Both the position numbers and the translations under genes were made by a program. The notes below the pieces were generated by a model. That model searched no databases. It saw only the letters and a list, made by a program, of their open reading frames with translations, and was not told where the DNA came from. A stretch of DNA of 34,738 bases from Myxococcales bacterium UBA5297 (GTDB taxonomy: Bacteria; Myxococcota; Myxococcia; Myxococcales; UBA5297): assembly GCA_002408385.1 (NCBI GenBank), contig DHSB01000058.1, positions 51,648-86,385 of the forward strand. Reading direction: 5' to 3'. Of this stretch, positions 8,348 through 16,871 are shown in pieces; the first letter of the stretch is position 1, and each line of letters opens with the position of its first letter.

Positions 8348-9150
8348 CGGTCAGGCGGCGCGAGGGGGAGGACGGAGCGGGTGATCGCGAGAAGGCCCCG
8401 CTCTTCGCTGCGTTCGGAGGAGCGACGAGTGCTCGGCGCCCACTCCGAACGCCCCGGCATTCAACAAGCGGCGAATCGTGGCCTACCCGAGCCTTCCCGG
8501 CACTCGACGAGTCGAGCCTCGGTGCCCACGCCGCCGCTTCGGCACAACAAGTCTCCGGTGCGCTGGCCACATGGTCCGGCGAGCGGCTCGCTGCCTCGAC
8601 CGAGCATGCAGCGGCGGGCAGCGTCGAGAGCCACCCGAGTCCTTCACAGGGCACCGGTTCCCCGGAAGACCGCGCCGTTCGGCCCCTCGCGGAATCGCCT
8701 TACCACCGGAAGTGCGCAGACCGCCGGCTTCCGGAAGCGGCAAGAGGCGGTGCTCGCCGAAACCGCCGACGGCGCTCGAGGACGCCGATCGTCCGAGCGT
8801 CCTGGGGCGCGGACAGCGCCGACGCGCCTCGCCAGTTTCATCGAAACCGGGCGAGGCCTCTCCGGGGCCTCGCAGGCGGGCGCGCGACCGCGGCCACAGC
8901 TCCTGCGCTCGTGAGCGAACCGAGCCGCGGGGAACCCCCCGGTCACTCTGAGCGAAGCCCCGGTCACGCTAGCCCTGGACACGTTCGGGGGTTCGCGAAG
9001 TCGAAGGGCCCTCGACTCCGCCTCCCTCGTTCCTCGGGAGGCTACGCCGGGGTGACCGGGAGAGGTGCGGAAGCTAGGAGATGGCGATACCTCTCGAGCC
9101 GTCGGCCGTCGCGGGGAAGCGGGGACGCGGTGCGGAAAGGCTCCCCGGCG
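8348..9150. other. Non-coding, repeat-bearing spacer
   Basis: About 800 bp after the Ig-repeat gene. Open frames here on both strands give Arg/Pro/Ser-rich translations without domains, ribosome-binding sites or consistent codon bias, so I call no gene. The right part contains the REP-like element listed separately. Confidence 0.55.
8939..9060. repeat. REP-like palindromic element, copy 1
   Basis: The element is bounded by CCGGTCAC (8939-8946) and its complement GTGACCGG (9052-9059). Inside is a near-perfect hairpin, GTCGAAGGGCCCTCGAC (9000-9016). The order 'GTCGA-AGGG hairpin, then CTCCG-rich stretch, then GGTGACCGGG' recurs at 20495-20561 and, degenerately, at 17333-17376, always between genes. 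This is how REP-type intergenic repeats behave. Confidence 0.6.
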
Positions 9151-9353
9151 ACTCGGACTTTGGCGGCGGCCTTGAGCTGATCCACTTTCCGAGAGATCCA
9201 GTTGCAGCGCGGCAACGCAGTTCTTCGTCCCCCGTAAGTCCGCCTGATCGCTGGCGAAGGCGTCCTTCCGGGGGCCGAAGGACTGATGGGGAAGTGGATC
9301 TGGCTGGCCGCCGAAAGTGGATCACTCCGAAACCGCCGCCGAGGGAACTCGGA
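9151..9353. mobile_element. Relic or MITE-like element with inverted repeats and flanking direct repeat
   Basis: Two arms, 9162-9189 and 9313-9340, are inverted copies. GGCGGCGG, an 8-nt variable core and TGATCCACTTTC on the left match GAAAGTGGATCA, an 8-nt core and CCGCCGCC on the right; 20 arm bases match exactly outside the core. Inner GATCCA (9195-9200) and TGGATC (9295-9300) continue the symmetry. A 7-bp direct repeat, ACTCGGA, flanks the arms at 9151-9157 and 9347-9353, like a target-site duplication. Repeated TGGATCA-type motifs at the ends are, from memory, typical of IS21-family termini. No transposase lies inside, so this is a deletion relic or a non-autonomous element. The family assignment is tentative. 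Confidence 0.5.
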
Positions 9354-9396
9354 TTCGGGTCGTCGGGCCGGCTCCATGCCACCCCAAATGGGGAGT

Positions 9397-9766
9397 CATT
9401 CGGTCTGCGGGGTCGAACCGTTCGGTCTCCAGGGTCGAACCATTCGGTCTACGGGGTCGAACCATTCGGTCTACGGGGTCGAACCATTCGGTCTGCGGGG
9501 TCGAACCGATCGGTCTGCGGGGTTGAACCATTCGGTCTGCGGGGTCGAACCATTCGGTCTGCGGGTCGAACCAATCGGTCTGCGGGGTTGAACCGATCGG
9601 TCTGCGGGGTCGAACCGATCGGTCTGCAGGGTCGAACCGATCGGTCTGCGGGGTCGAACCGATCGGTCTGCGGGGTCGAACCGATCGGTCTGCGGGGTCG
9701 AAGCGTTCGGTCTCCAGGGTCGAAGCGTTCGGCCCTTGTCGAATCGTTCGGCCTTCCAGACCGAAG
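9397..9766. repeat. Tandem array of ~17 copies of a 22-bp unit
   Basis: Head-to-tail units with core CGGTCTGCGGGGTCGAA run from 9397 to 9725 (15 clear units, all 22 bp except one of 21 bp at 9551-9571). Two degenerate units follow to 9766. Early units begin CATTCGG. From 9594 on, and once at 9507, they begin CGATCGG, creating an 8-bp palindrome CCGATCGG at each junction (for example 9593-9600, 9615-9622, 9637-9644). Units 2 (9419) and 15 (9704) share a CTCCAGGG variant, so related units sit near both ends. The last unit forms a hairpin with TTCGG (9747-9751) pairing to CCGAA (9761-9765). There are no spacers, so it is not CRISPR. It lies between converging genes. Confidence 0.92.
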
Positions 9767-9793
9767 CGACTGCGACTGGAGATCGAATCGCCT

Positions 9794-9809
9794 AGCGCTT
9801 GCGAGCGCT
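9794..9809 (-). terminator. Possible terminator hairpin after the three-gene operon
   Basis: AGCGCT (9794-9799) and AGCGCT (9804-9809) pair around a 4-nt loop, four bases past the stop codon of the hybrid kinase. There is no T-run, so it is only a weak candidate for termination or mRNA 3'-end protection. Confidence 0.3.
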
Positions 9810-9812
9810 GCG

Positions 9813-12800
9813 CTACTCCTTTGCCGGCCCGGGCGCGTCGAGCACCTCGCGCACCTTGTAGGTCAACTCGGATGCCGAGAAGGGCTTGCCGATGAAGCGG
9901 GTGCCGGGTTCGAGGACACCGTGGTGGACGATGGCGTGGTCGGTGTACCCGGACATGTAGAGCACCTTGAGCCGCGGGCAGAGCAGGGCGAGCCGATCCG
10001 CCAGGTCTGGGCCGCTCATCTGCGGCATCACCACGTCAGTGAGCAGCAGGTCTATCTCGTCGCCGTGCTTCTCGCACAGCAGCAGGGCCTCACCTCCGTT
10101 GGCCCCGGACAGCACGCGGTAGCCGGCCAGTCGCAGTATCCGTTCGGCCAGCTTGCGCACCGCGCTCTCGTCCTCGACGACCAGCACCGTTTCGTTTCCG
10201 GTGACCATCGCCGCCGAAGAGCGCCGGCGGGTCTCCGTGGCGGGCAGGTCGACGCGCGGCAGGTAGACCTTGAAGGTCGTGCCCTGCCCGGGCTCGCTGT
10301 AGACCCAGATATTGCCGCCGCTCTGCTTGACGATCCCGTAGACGGTGGCGAGCCCGAGCCCGGTCCCCTTGGCCTCCTTGGTCGAGAAGAACGGCTCGAA
10401 GATGTGCTCGCGAGTCATCGCGTCCATCCCGCAGCCGCTGTCGGTCACCGACAGCAGCACGAAGTTGCCGGGCTTCACCGCCACGTGCAGGCGGGCATAG
10501 TTGTCGTCGAGCTCGACGTTGGAGGTCTCGATGGTCAGCTTGCCGCCCCGCGGCATGGCATCCCGGGCGTTGACCGCCAGGTTCATGATGACCTGCTCGA
10601 CTTGCCCGGGGTCGGCCTCGACGCTGCCGAGGTCCTCGGCCAGGCAGACCAGGATCTGGATGTCCTCGCCGAGGAGCCGGCGCAGCATGCTCTCGATACC
10701 GGTGATCGAGGTGTTGAGGTTGAGCACCTGCGGCTCGAGGACCTGCTTGCGGCTGAAGGCCAGCAGTTGCCCGGTCAGCGCCGCGGCGCGCTCGCCCGCC
10801 CTCTGGACCTCGAGCAGATCGGCGCGGATCGGGTCCGACTCGCGCAGCTCCCCGAGGGCGAAGCCCGCGTAGCTGATGATCACGCTGAGCAGGTTGTTGA
10901 AGTCGTGCGCCACGCCTCCGGCCAGGCGCCCGACCGCCTCGAGTCGCTGCGAGAGCTGTAGTTGCTTCTCGGTCTGGCGCTGCTTGGTGAGGTCCTCGAT
11001 GTGGAGAATCACCATGTCCGAGGGGATGAACCCGTAGGTCAAAACCAACCGCAGTGGTTCCCGCACGCCCGGTCTGCTGAAGTCCACTTCGCGCCGCACC
11101 GTGGCGCGCCTGTCGAAGCAGCTCGCCAGGTCCTGCTCGAGATACGGGAGGCTCGGGGCAATCCCCAGCAGCGGCTGGCCCAGGAACTGCGCGGTGCCTT
11201 CCTCGATAAGGGCTCGGACCGCCTCGTTGAAGTCGGCGAGCACGAAGCGCTCCGCCTCGCGTCTCCACACCAAGGCCGGGTTGGGCAGGTAGTCGTAGAG
11301 CGCGCGAACCCGCTGCCCTCCCTTCTCGAGCTCTCCGAGCACCCGGATGTTCTCCATGGCCACAGAGGTGGAGTCGGCCAGGGCCTGCAGGATGCGGATG
11401 TCCTCCTGGGAAGCGCGGTGGGGCCTGGTCCAGTAGGAGCCGATGGCGCCGACCCGCTTCTCGTCGTTCATCGGCACCGTCACCAGGCTCCTGACTGCCG
11501 TGCCGCGGCGGGCCTCGTGCGGGATATGGGTATCGGAGTCGAGGTCCTCGACGACCAGGGGTTGCCGGTGCTCGAGGACCCAGGCGCTGGCGCATTCGGC
11601 CAGGGCATGGGTGGCTTGAGTCTCCGGTTGCGCGAGTGCTCCGGTGATCGTGCCCATGCACCCTTCGCCCTCGCAAAGGAGAAAGGCGGCCTCGTCCGAG
11701 TCCACCAGGTCTCGGGCCGCCTCGCCCACGATCGAGGTGACCGCATCGAGGCTGCGGGTGGCCGCAAGATCCCGGACCACCCCGGCCAGGCGCAGGAGCC
11801 GTTCGTGGAGGTTACGGGCCTGCTGTTCGGCCTGCTTGCGGGTGCTGATGTCGGTGACAAAGCCCTCGATCGCTACGAGCTCGCCTGAAGGGTTGGTTAC
11901 CGGCGCGCCGGTCTCCGAGACCCACCGGATCTCCCCGCCCGCGGTCAGGATCCGGTACTCGACCCCGAACCGGCGCGCCTCGGCGACCCCGGACTGCGTC
12001 TCCGCCCAGACCCGCTCGCGGTCGTCCGGGTGGATGATCTCTCGGTAGGACTTCTGGGAATTGCCGATCAGGTCCGCGGGGCAGAAACCGGTCAGCTCCA
12101 GGCATCCCTCGCTCACCAGCTCCATGGTCCAGGTGGGCTCGTTGCGGCACCGGTAGGCCATCCCCGGCAGGTTGCCCAGCAGCACGCTGTGAGCGCGCAG
12201 GCTCTCGCGCTCGGCGTCCTCGGCCCGGCGACGCTCGGTGAGGTCGACGATCACTCCGTCGACTCCGACCGGACGGCCCCGCTCCAGGCGCAACCGATTG
12301 TGCGCGCGCAGGTAGCGCACGCTGCCCTGCTTGTCGAAGCCGCGAAACTCATGGGGCTCGACCGAGCCGTTCAGGGTGCGCGCGAAGCTGGCGGCCAGCG
12401 CCGGCAGATCCTCGGGGTGGGCGAGCTCGGTGATTTTCCGGCCGAGGGACTCTTCGACCTCTCGTCCGAAGATCCGCCCGACCGCCGGGCTGATGAACTC
12501 GATGCGCCCCTCGAGGTCGGTAGAGAAGACGATGTCCTCGAGGTTGGCGACCAGCTCGTGGTACCTCGCCTGCGAGCGCGCGAGCGCTTCGGTCGCCCGC
12601 TCGCGCTCGGCCTGGGCCTCGATGCCGTGCAGCGCGAAGGCTACGTCGCCGGCCACCTCGCGCAGCAGGTCGAGCTCGACCTCGTCGGTCGCGAAGCCCG
12701 AGGGCAGGGAGACCATCAGCGCCCCGGAGGTCCGAGCCCCGCTCTCCAGGCGCAGCGTGACGGCGTTCTGTTCGACCGGGCAGTCCTGGCTGGCCGGGCA

Positions 12801-13523
12801 GGAGCCGCAGGCCTGGGCCAGGTTCTGGCGCACGACCGGCCCGGTGTCTCGGATCGCGCGCTGCGCGCAGTCGGGCAGCACGCCCTGTGAGAGCATTTCC
12901 CGGAGGTGGACGAGCCGGCTCTCGATGCCCGCGTCGGCGAAGTGCTTGAGCTGCTCGCCCTCGCAGACGATGAGGCAGCAGGCGTCGAACCCCCTCGACT
13001 CGACCAGCAGCTCGCAGGCCTTGCGGATGAGCACCTTGGGGTCGCGCTCCCGGGCGATGAGCTGGTTGACACAGCGGATGCCGCGCAGCACCGCGTTGAG
13101 GTGCAGGTTGCGGGCTTGAGCCTGCTGGGCATCCTTGAGCAGGTCCCACTCGCGCAACGCCCGCTCTACGGTGCGCGGCATGGCTCGAAACGCCTCGGGC
13201 GACTTGACGATGTAGTCGAGCGCCCCGGCCTTCATCGCTTCGACCGCGCTCTTCTCGTCGCCCATGCCGGTCATGATCAGCACCGGGAACGGCCGGGCCT
13301 CGGGGACGCGGGCCACCAGCTCGGTGGCGCGCCCGTCGGGCAGGATCAAATCGCAGACCGCGAGGTCCGGGGCCTCGATGGCGGCCAGGCGCTGAAGCTC
13401 GCCGAGCGAGGCGGCCACCTGGACCTTCGCCGTGGAGCCGGCATCGCGAAAGGCACGCAGGATGGCCTCGGCGTGCGCGGGTTCGTCCTCTGCGAGCAGA
13501 ATGCTCAAGATGCGCTCGGTCAT
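9813..13523 (-). CDS. Soluble hybrid histidine kinase, REC-GAF-PAS-PAS-GAF-PAS-HisKA-HATPase-REC
   Basis: A 1236-residue cytoplasmic hybrid kinase. The domains are: N-terminal receiver (5-120; Asp58, Thr85, Lys107), GAF (about 150-300), two PAS domains (about 320-430 and 450-565), a second GAF (about 590-730), a PAS-like segment (740-845), HisKA with phospho-acceptor His873 in AHDFNN, HATPase (DSGCG at 1028-1032, GTGLGL 1053-1058) and a C-terminal receiver with Asp1163. It should receive phosphate at the N-terminal receiver, integrate small-molecule or redox cues, autophosphorylate and pass phosphate to its own C-terminal receiver. GAF1 carries a C239-x2-C242-x5-C248 cluster. ATG 13523 is chosen because it overlaps the upstream stop as ATGA and has GGAGG at suitable spacing; the frame stays open 13 codons further. 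It is the third gene of an operon with the two genes upstream. Confidence 0.93.
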   Translation of the reverse strand: MTERILSILLAEDEPAHAEAILRAFRDAGSTAKVQVAASLGELQRLAAIEAPDLAVCDLILPDGRATELVARVPEARPFPVLIMTGMGDEKSAVEAMKAGALDYIVKSPEAFRAMPRTVERALREWDLLKDAQQAQARNLHLNAVLRGIRCVNQLIARERDPKVLIRKACELLVESRGFDACCLIVCEGEQLKHFADAGIESRLVHLREMLSQGVLPDCAQRAIRDTGPVVRQNLAQACGSCPASQDCPVEQNAVTLRLESGARTSGALMVSLPSGFATDEVELDLLREVAGDVAFALHGIEAQAERERATEALARSQARYHELVANLEDIVFSTDLEGRIEFISPAVGRIFGREVEESLGRKITELAHPEDLPALAASFARTLNGSVEPHEFRGFDKQGSVRYLRAHNRLRLERGRPVGVDGVIVDLTERRRAEDAERESLRAHSVLLGNLPGMAYRCRNEPTWTMELVSEGCLELTGFCPADLIGNSQKSYREIIHPDDRERVWAETQSGVAEARRFGVEYRILTAGGEIRWVSETGAPVTNPSGELVAIEGFVTDISTRKQAEQQARNLHERLLRLAGVVRDLAATRSLDAVTSIVGEAARDLVDSDEAAFLLCEGEGCMGTITGALAQPETQATHALAECASAWVLEHRQPLVVEDLDSDTHIPHEARRGTAVRSLVTVPMNDEKRVGAIGSYWTRPHRASQEDIRILQALADSTSVAMENIRVLGELEKGGQRVRALYDYLPNPALVWRREAERFVLADFNEAVRALIEEGTAQFLGQPLLGIAPSLPYLEQDLASCFDRRATVRREVDFSRPGVREPLRLVLTYGFIPSDMVILHIEDLTKQRQTEKQLQLSQRLEAVGRLAGGVAHDFNNLLSVIISYAGFALGELRESDPIRADLLEVQRAGERAAALTGQLLAFSRKQVLEPQVLNLNTSITGIESMLRRLLGEDIQILVCLAEDLGSVEADPGQVEQVIMNLAVNARDAMPRGGKLTIETSNVELDDNYARLHVAVKPGNFVLLSVTDSGCGMDAMTREHIFEPFFSTKEAKGTGLGLATVYGIVKQSGGNIWVYSEPGQGTTFKVYLPRVDLPATETRRRSSAAMVTGNETVLVVEDESAVRKLAERILRLAGYRVLSGANGGEALLLCEKHGDEIDLLLTDVVMPQMSGPDLADRLALLCPRLKVLYMSGYTDHAIVHHGVLEPGTRFIGKPFSASELTYKVREVLDAPGPAKE

Positions 13524-13984
13524 TGCCTCTGCCCTCCGGTGGCGTTCGGAGACTGGTTCCACACCAGCCAGTAGAAGCCGAAGGCCTCGAGCAGTTGGGT
13601 GAACTTATCGAAGTCGACCGGCTTGACCAGGTAGCTGTTCGCAGCCCGGTCGTAGGCTCGGGCCAGATCCAGCTCGACCGCCGAGGTGGTCAGGATGACA
13701 ACCGGCAAGCCCTTCAGGGACTCGGTCTCCCGGATCCGGCGCAGCACCTCGAACCCGTCCACCTTCGGCAGCCGCAAGTCCAAGAGGACCAGGTCGGGTC
13801 GACCGACAGGCTCGAGGTCTGCGTAGTCCCCCTCGCGCAGCAGGTAGTCGAGCGCGGCCTGGCCGTCCTTGACGTGGATGAGCTGATTGGCAACCCGGAA
13901 GGCGGCCAGGTCGCGGCGGACGCTCTCGGCGTGCGCGGCGTCGGCCTCCACGAGCAGGATGACGACCGCGGCTCCCTGCGTCAT
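13520..13984 (-). CDS. Rcp1-like single-domain response regulator
   Basis: A 154-residue receiver with no output domain. Phospho-acceptor Asp69 lies in LLDLRLP, the Thr99-Thr100-Ser101 switch in VVILTTS, and Lys121 in NSYLVKPVDF. The PVDFDKF segment and C-terminal YWL are typical of Rcp1-type receivers that pair with phytochrome-like or membrane kinases. Both ends overlap neighbours by ATGA: its start overlaps the membrane kinase stop and its stop overlaps the hybrid kinase start. It is therefore very likely co-produced in fixed ratio and acts as the phosphate shuttle between them. Odd point: the usual Glu-Asp acidic pair is Glu13-Ala14-Asp15, which may alter Mg2+ binding. The family call is secure; the shuttle role is inferred from gene order. 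Confidence 0.92.
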   Translation of the reverse strand: MTQGAAVVILLVEADAAHAESVRRDLAAFRVANQLIHVKDGQAALDYLLREGDYADLEPVGRPDLVLLDLRLPKVDGFEVLRRIRETESLKGLPVVILTTSAVELDLARAYDRAANSYLVKPVDFDKFTQLLEAFGFYWLVWNQSPNATGGQRQ

Positions 13985-16791
13985 GAGGCCCTCTCTTTCG
14001 AGGCGCGCCGGGCGCCCGCCAGGGTAATGCGAAAGCAGGAGCCGCGGCCCGGACCTTCGGACTGCACCGAGATCCGGCCGCCGTGGGTCTCGACGATTCT
14101 GCGGACCAGCGGCAAGCCGATCCCGGTGCCCCCGCGCTGCGGGTCGAGCTGCGCGAAGAGATCAAAGACCTTGGAGATGTGCCGCGCGTCGATCCCCATG
14201 CCGTTGTCGCGCACGAACACCACCGGCTCGTCCTGCGAGCCCTCGATCCCGATCTCGATCCGGGGCTCGGGTTGCTCGCCCATGAACTTGACCGCGTTGT
14301 CCACCAGGTTCTGGAAGGCCTGGATCAGTCGGTCGCGGTCGCCGCGCAGCACGAGCGGCGCGTCGGTCAGCTCGACCTTCGCCCCGCGCTCGGCTATCTG
14401 GCCGGCGACCAGGCTGAGCGACTCGCGCACGATCTCCTGCAGCGAGAGCTCCTCGGCCGGGTTCACATACCGCCCGACGCGCGAGAGCATCAGCAGCTCG
14501 TCGAGCAGGCGCGACATCTTCTGGGCCGCGTTGCGGATGAAGCCGAGGTCCTTGTCGATCCCCGGCCGATCGTTGTTGGCCAGGTCCTCCTCGAGATAGC
14601 CGACGAAGGTCTGGATGGTGACCAGCGGGCTCTTCAAGTCGTGGGAGACCGTGTAGGTGAAGCGGGTCAGCTCGTCGTGGCGCTGGCGCAGCTCGGTCTC
14701 GCTGGCCCGCAGCGCCTGCTCGGCCCGCTTGCGCTCGGTCACGTCACGGAGCACTACGTGGATAGCCGGGCCCCCCTGGTCCCAGAAGGGCGCCGCAGTG
14801 ACCTCGACGTCCACCGCCGCGCCGTCGAGCCTGAGCACCTTCCCCTCGCGCACCGGTACCGCGTCCCCGTGCTCGAGCATGGCGCCGATGCGCGCGCGCA
14901 TCGCCGGGTGATCGTCGGGGTGGAACAGCTCGAACGGCGAGCGGTTGAGAAGCTGCTCCTTGGACTGCGCCGCGAACAGCGGCAGCGAGGCCATGTTCAC
15001 CTCGGTGATGCGGTCCGCGCGCTTGATGAGCACGGCCACCGGCGCGTTCTCGAGCAGCGTCTGGTAGCGCGCCTCGCTTGAGCGCAGCGACTCGGCCGCC
15101 CGGAAGCGTTCCCGGGAGAAGCGTCCGAGGTGCTGGCGCCAGCCCCAGCCGAGCGCACAGGCGGCGGCGGCCAGCAGGGCCGACACCAGCAGGGCCAGGT
15201 GCCAGACCCGCTCGACGAGGCCGGCGTCCACCTCGGCCGCGTCGATACGGGCGACGAGGAACCAGGGCGAGTCGGGCACCCGGCGAACCGCGGCGAGCGA
15301 AAGAAGGCCGCGGTAGTCCGGACCCTCGACGATCCCCTCGTAGCCCGAAATCGCCTTGGCCGCCGCAAGCCGCGGGCTTGCCAGCGGTTGGCGCAGGGTC
15401 AGCGCCGCGCCGGGGTCAAACCGCAGCTCGTTCAGATAGAGCACGTGGTCGCCCTCACGGCGCACGAGCAGGGCCTCGGCACTTGGGCTCGGCGTCGGCC
15501 AGCCCTGGACGAGGGGATAGAGGTGGGCGGCCGGGTCGATTCGCAGCACGAGCACGCCGAGCGGGCGGCGCTCCGGCTGCGCGGCGTAGATCGGGACGAG
15601 CACCGCGAGGTGGACCGGACCCTCGGCGTGGTCGCGGTGGAAGTCGAGAAAGGACACCTCACCTAAGCGCAGGCTGTCGGCAACCGCCTCGCGAAGACGC
15701 GCGGGGACCGACTCAAGGGCCGCAGGGTCGGCGGCGAGCGCCGCGCCGCCGACGTCGAGCAGGAAGACGGTTTGGTATCCGTGGGCGCCCCGGACCTGCC
15801 GCAGCCAGGTCTGGAGCCGGTTGCGAAGACGCGGGTCGCTCGGCCTCTCGAGCGTCTGCTCCACAAGCTCGGCGAAGCTCTCGTTGCCGAGGAACGCCGA
15901 GCCGTCCCCGAGCCGCTCTCGGCGCCACTGAGTAAGCCCGCTCACCTTCAGGTCGGCGACCGCCGACAACGCCCGCTCCACCTCGACCCGGTGCTGGCGC
16001 TCGTAGCCGTTGCAGTAGAGGTGGCCCGCGGCGATCAGCCCGGCGGCGAGCAGGGCGAAGACGAGGAAGAGCCAGCCGGAGGCCACGGTGCGCTCATGCA
16101 GCTCCAGCGACCCGCCACCCCTGCGCCCCGCCAAAAGCAGCAGGCCGAGGCCGAGCACCATGAGCCCCACGGCGGTGCTGAGCGCCATCGGGATGGTCTT
16201 GCCGCCATAGAGCAGGGGCCTGCCGTAGAGGTAGCCGAGGACGAAGACGAAGGCGATGCCGAGCAGGACCGCGGCAGCACCAAAGCCGAGCAGCCCGCGC
16301 CAAGTGCCGGTGGCAGGGGTGCCGGCCGAGCTGCGGGCAGCACAGGCGGCGAGCAGAAAACAGACCGCGGTCACCGGCGACATGTGGCCGACGGGGACTC
16401 CCGGGTTGCAACTGAGGGTCAGCCCCAGCCGCTCGACGGGCAAACGAATACCGAGCGCGCCGAGCACGAGGAGCGCGAGCGCGACGCCAGCCGCCAGGTC
16501 GCCGATCCGCGCGCCGAGCCGGTGAGCCGGGCTGTCGAGCGGCGGGCGCGCCCGCAGGCAGAGCGCGCCCCCGAAGGCGAGGAAGAGCAGCGCGGTGCTC
16601 GGCGCCATCGGGACCAGCTCGGTGTCGAAGCCGGCGAGATGCGGCAGGTCGAGCAGCCACCCGAGCAACGCGGCGAGCCCCAGCGCCGTGACCGCCGCTC
16701 CCACCGGCAGGATCGCAAACGGCGCCCGGGGTTGAAGCTCCTCTGCCGGGACCGCACTTCTCGTTTGCTCGCTCTGGAATCGCTCCGACAT
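13981..16791 (-). CDS. Membrane sensor histidine kinase with MASE-like region, extracytoplasmic sensor and PAS
   Basis: A 936-residue inner-membrane kinase. The N-terminal region (about 25-257) has around seven hydrophobic helices with the MAPSTALLF motif seen in MASE-like membrane sensors. A large extracytoplasmic domain (258-528), probably Cache-like, is closed by a helix at 529-552. A PAS domain follows (about 570-690), then HisKA with His717 in VSHDLKSPL, an N-box near Asn828, DNGMG at 862-866 and GTGIGL at 888-893. It lacks a receiver, so phosphate should go to the coupled single-domain receiver downstream. ATG 16791 has GAGGGGA about six bases upstream. It is the first gene of the three-gene operon, so its upstream region (16792-16900) should hold the operon promoter. 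The ligand is unknown. Confidence 0.92.
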   Translation of the reverse strand: MSERFQSEQTRSAVPAEELQPRAPFAILPVGAAVTALGLAALLGWLLDLPHLAGFDTELVPMAPSTALLFLAFGGALCLRARPPLDSPAHRLGARIGDLAAGVALALLVLGALGIRLPVERLGLTLSCNPGVPVGHMSPVTAVCFLLAACAARSSAGTPATGTWRGLLGFGAAAVLLGIAFVFVLGYLYGRPLLYGGKTIPMALSTAVGLMVLGLGLLLLAGRRGGGSLELHERTVASGWLFLVFALLAAGLIAAGHLYCNGYERQHRVEVERALSAVADLKVSGLTQWRRERLGDGSAFLGNESFAELVEQTLERPSDPRLRNRLQTWLRQVRGAHGYQTVFLLDVGGAALAADPAALESVPARLREAVADSLRLGEVSFLDFHRDHAEGPVHLAVLVPIYAAQPERRPLGVLVLRIDPAAHLYPLVQGWPTPSPSAEALLVRREGDHVLYLNELRFDPGAALTLRQPLASPRLAAAKAISGYEGIVEGPDYRGLLSLAAVRRVPDSPWFLVARIDAAEVDAGLVERVWHLALLVSALLAAAACALGWGWRQHLGRFSRERFRAAESLRSSEARYQTLLENAPVAVLIKRADRITEVNMASLPLFAAQSKEQLLNRSPFELFHPDDHPAMRARIGAMLEHGDAVPVREGKVLRLDGAAVDVEVTAAPFWDQGGPAIHVVLRDVTERKRAEQALRASETELRQRHDELTRFTYTVSHDLKSPLVTIQTFVGYLEEDLANNDRPGIDKDLGFIRNAAQKMSRLLDELLMLSRVGRYVNPAEELSLQEIVRESLSLVAGQIAERGAKVELTDAPLVLRGDRDRLIQAFQNLVDNAVKFMGEQPEPRIEIGIEGSQDEPVVFVRDNGMGIDARHISKVFDLFAQLDPQRGGTGIGLPLVRRIVETHGGRISVQSEGPGRGSCFRITLAGARRASKERAS

Positions 16792-16806
16792 CCCGTCCCC
16801 TCATCG

Positions 16807-16871
16807 CCGCTGGCTCAACGCCTCAGGCCAAGCTCCCAACAGAAGAGCAGACCAGCGCACCGCTGGCTCAA
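16807..16871 (-). promoter_or_regulatory. Direct repeat pair upstream of the kinase operon
   Basis: TTGAGCCAGCGG (minus-strand reading) occurs twice, at 16807-16818 and 16860-16871, just before the operon start at 16791. The two copies are 53 bp apart, about five helical turns, so a protein could bind both on one face. No regulator is known; this is a candidate operator only. Confidence 0.35.

Noticed and set aside
9411..9690. tRNA genes suggested by GGGTCGAACC, which resembles a T-loop
   Set aside because: The motif is only part of the 22-bp unit; there are no acceptor, D or anticodon stems around it.
9397..9766. CRISPR array
   Set aside because: The repeats abut without spacers, are only 22 bp, and no cas genes are present.
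9081..10961. Plus-strand frame of about 620 codons running through the 22-bp array
   Set aside because: Its second half is antisense to the catalytic core of the hybrid kinase and its first half is the non-coding repeat read in one frame; there is no ribosome-binding site.
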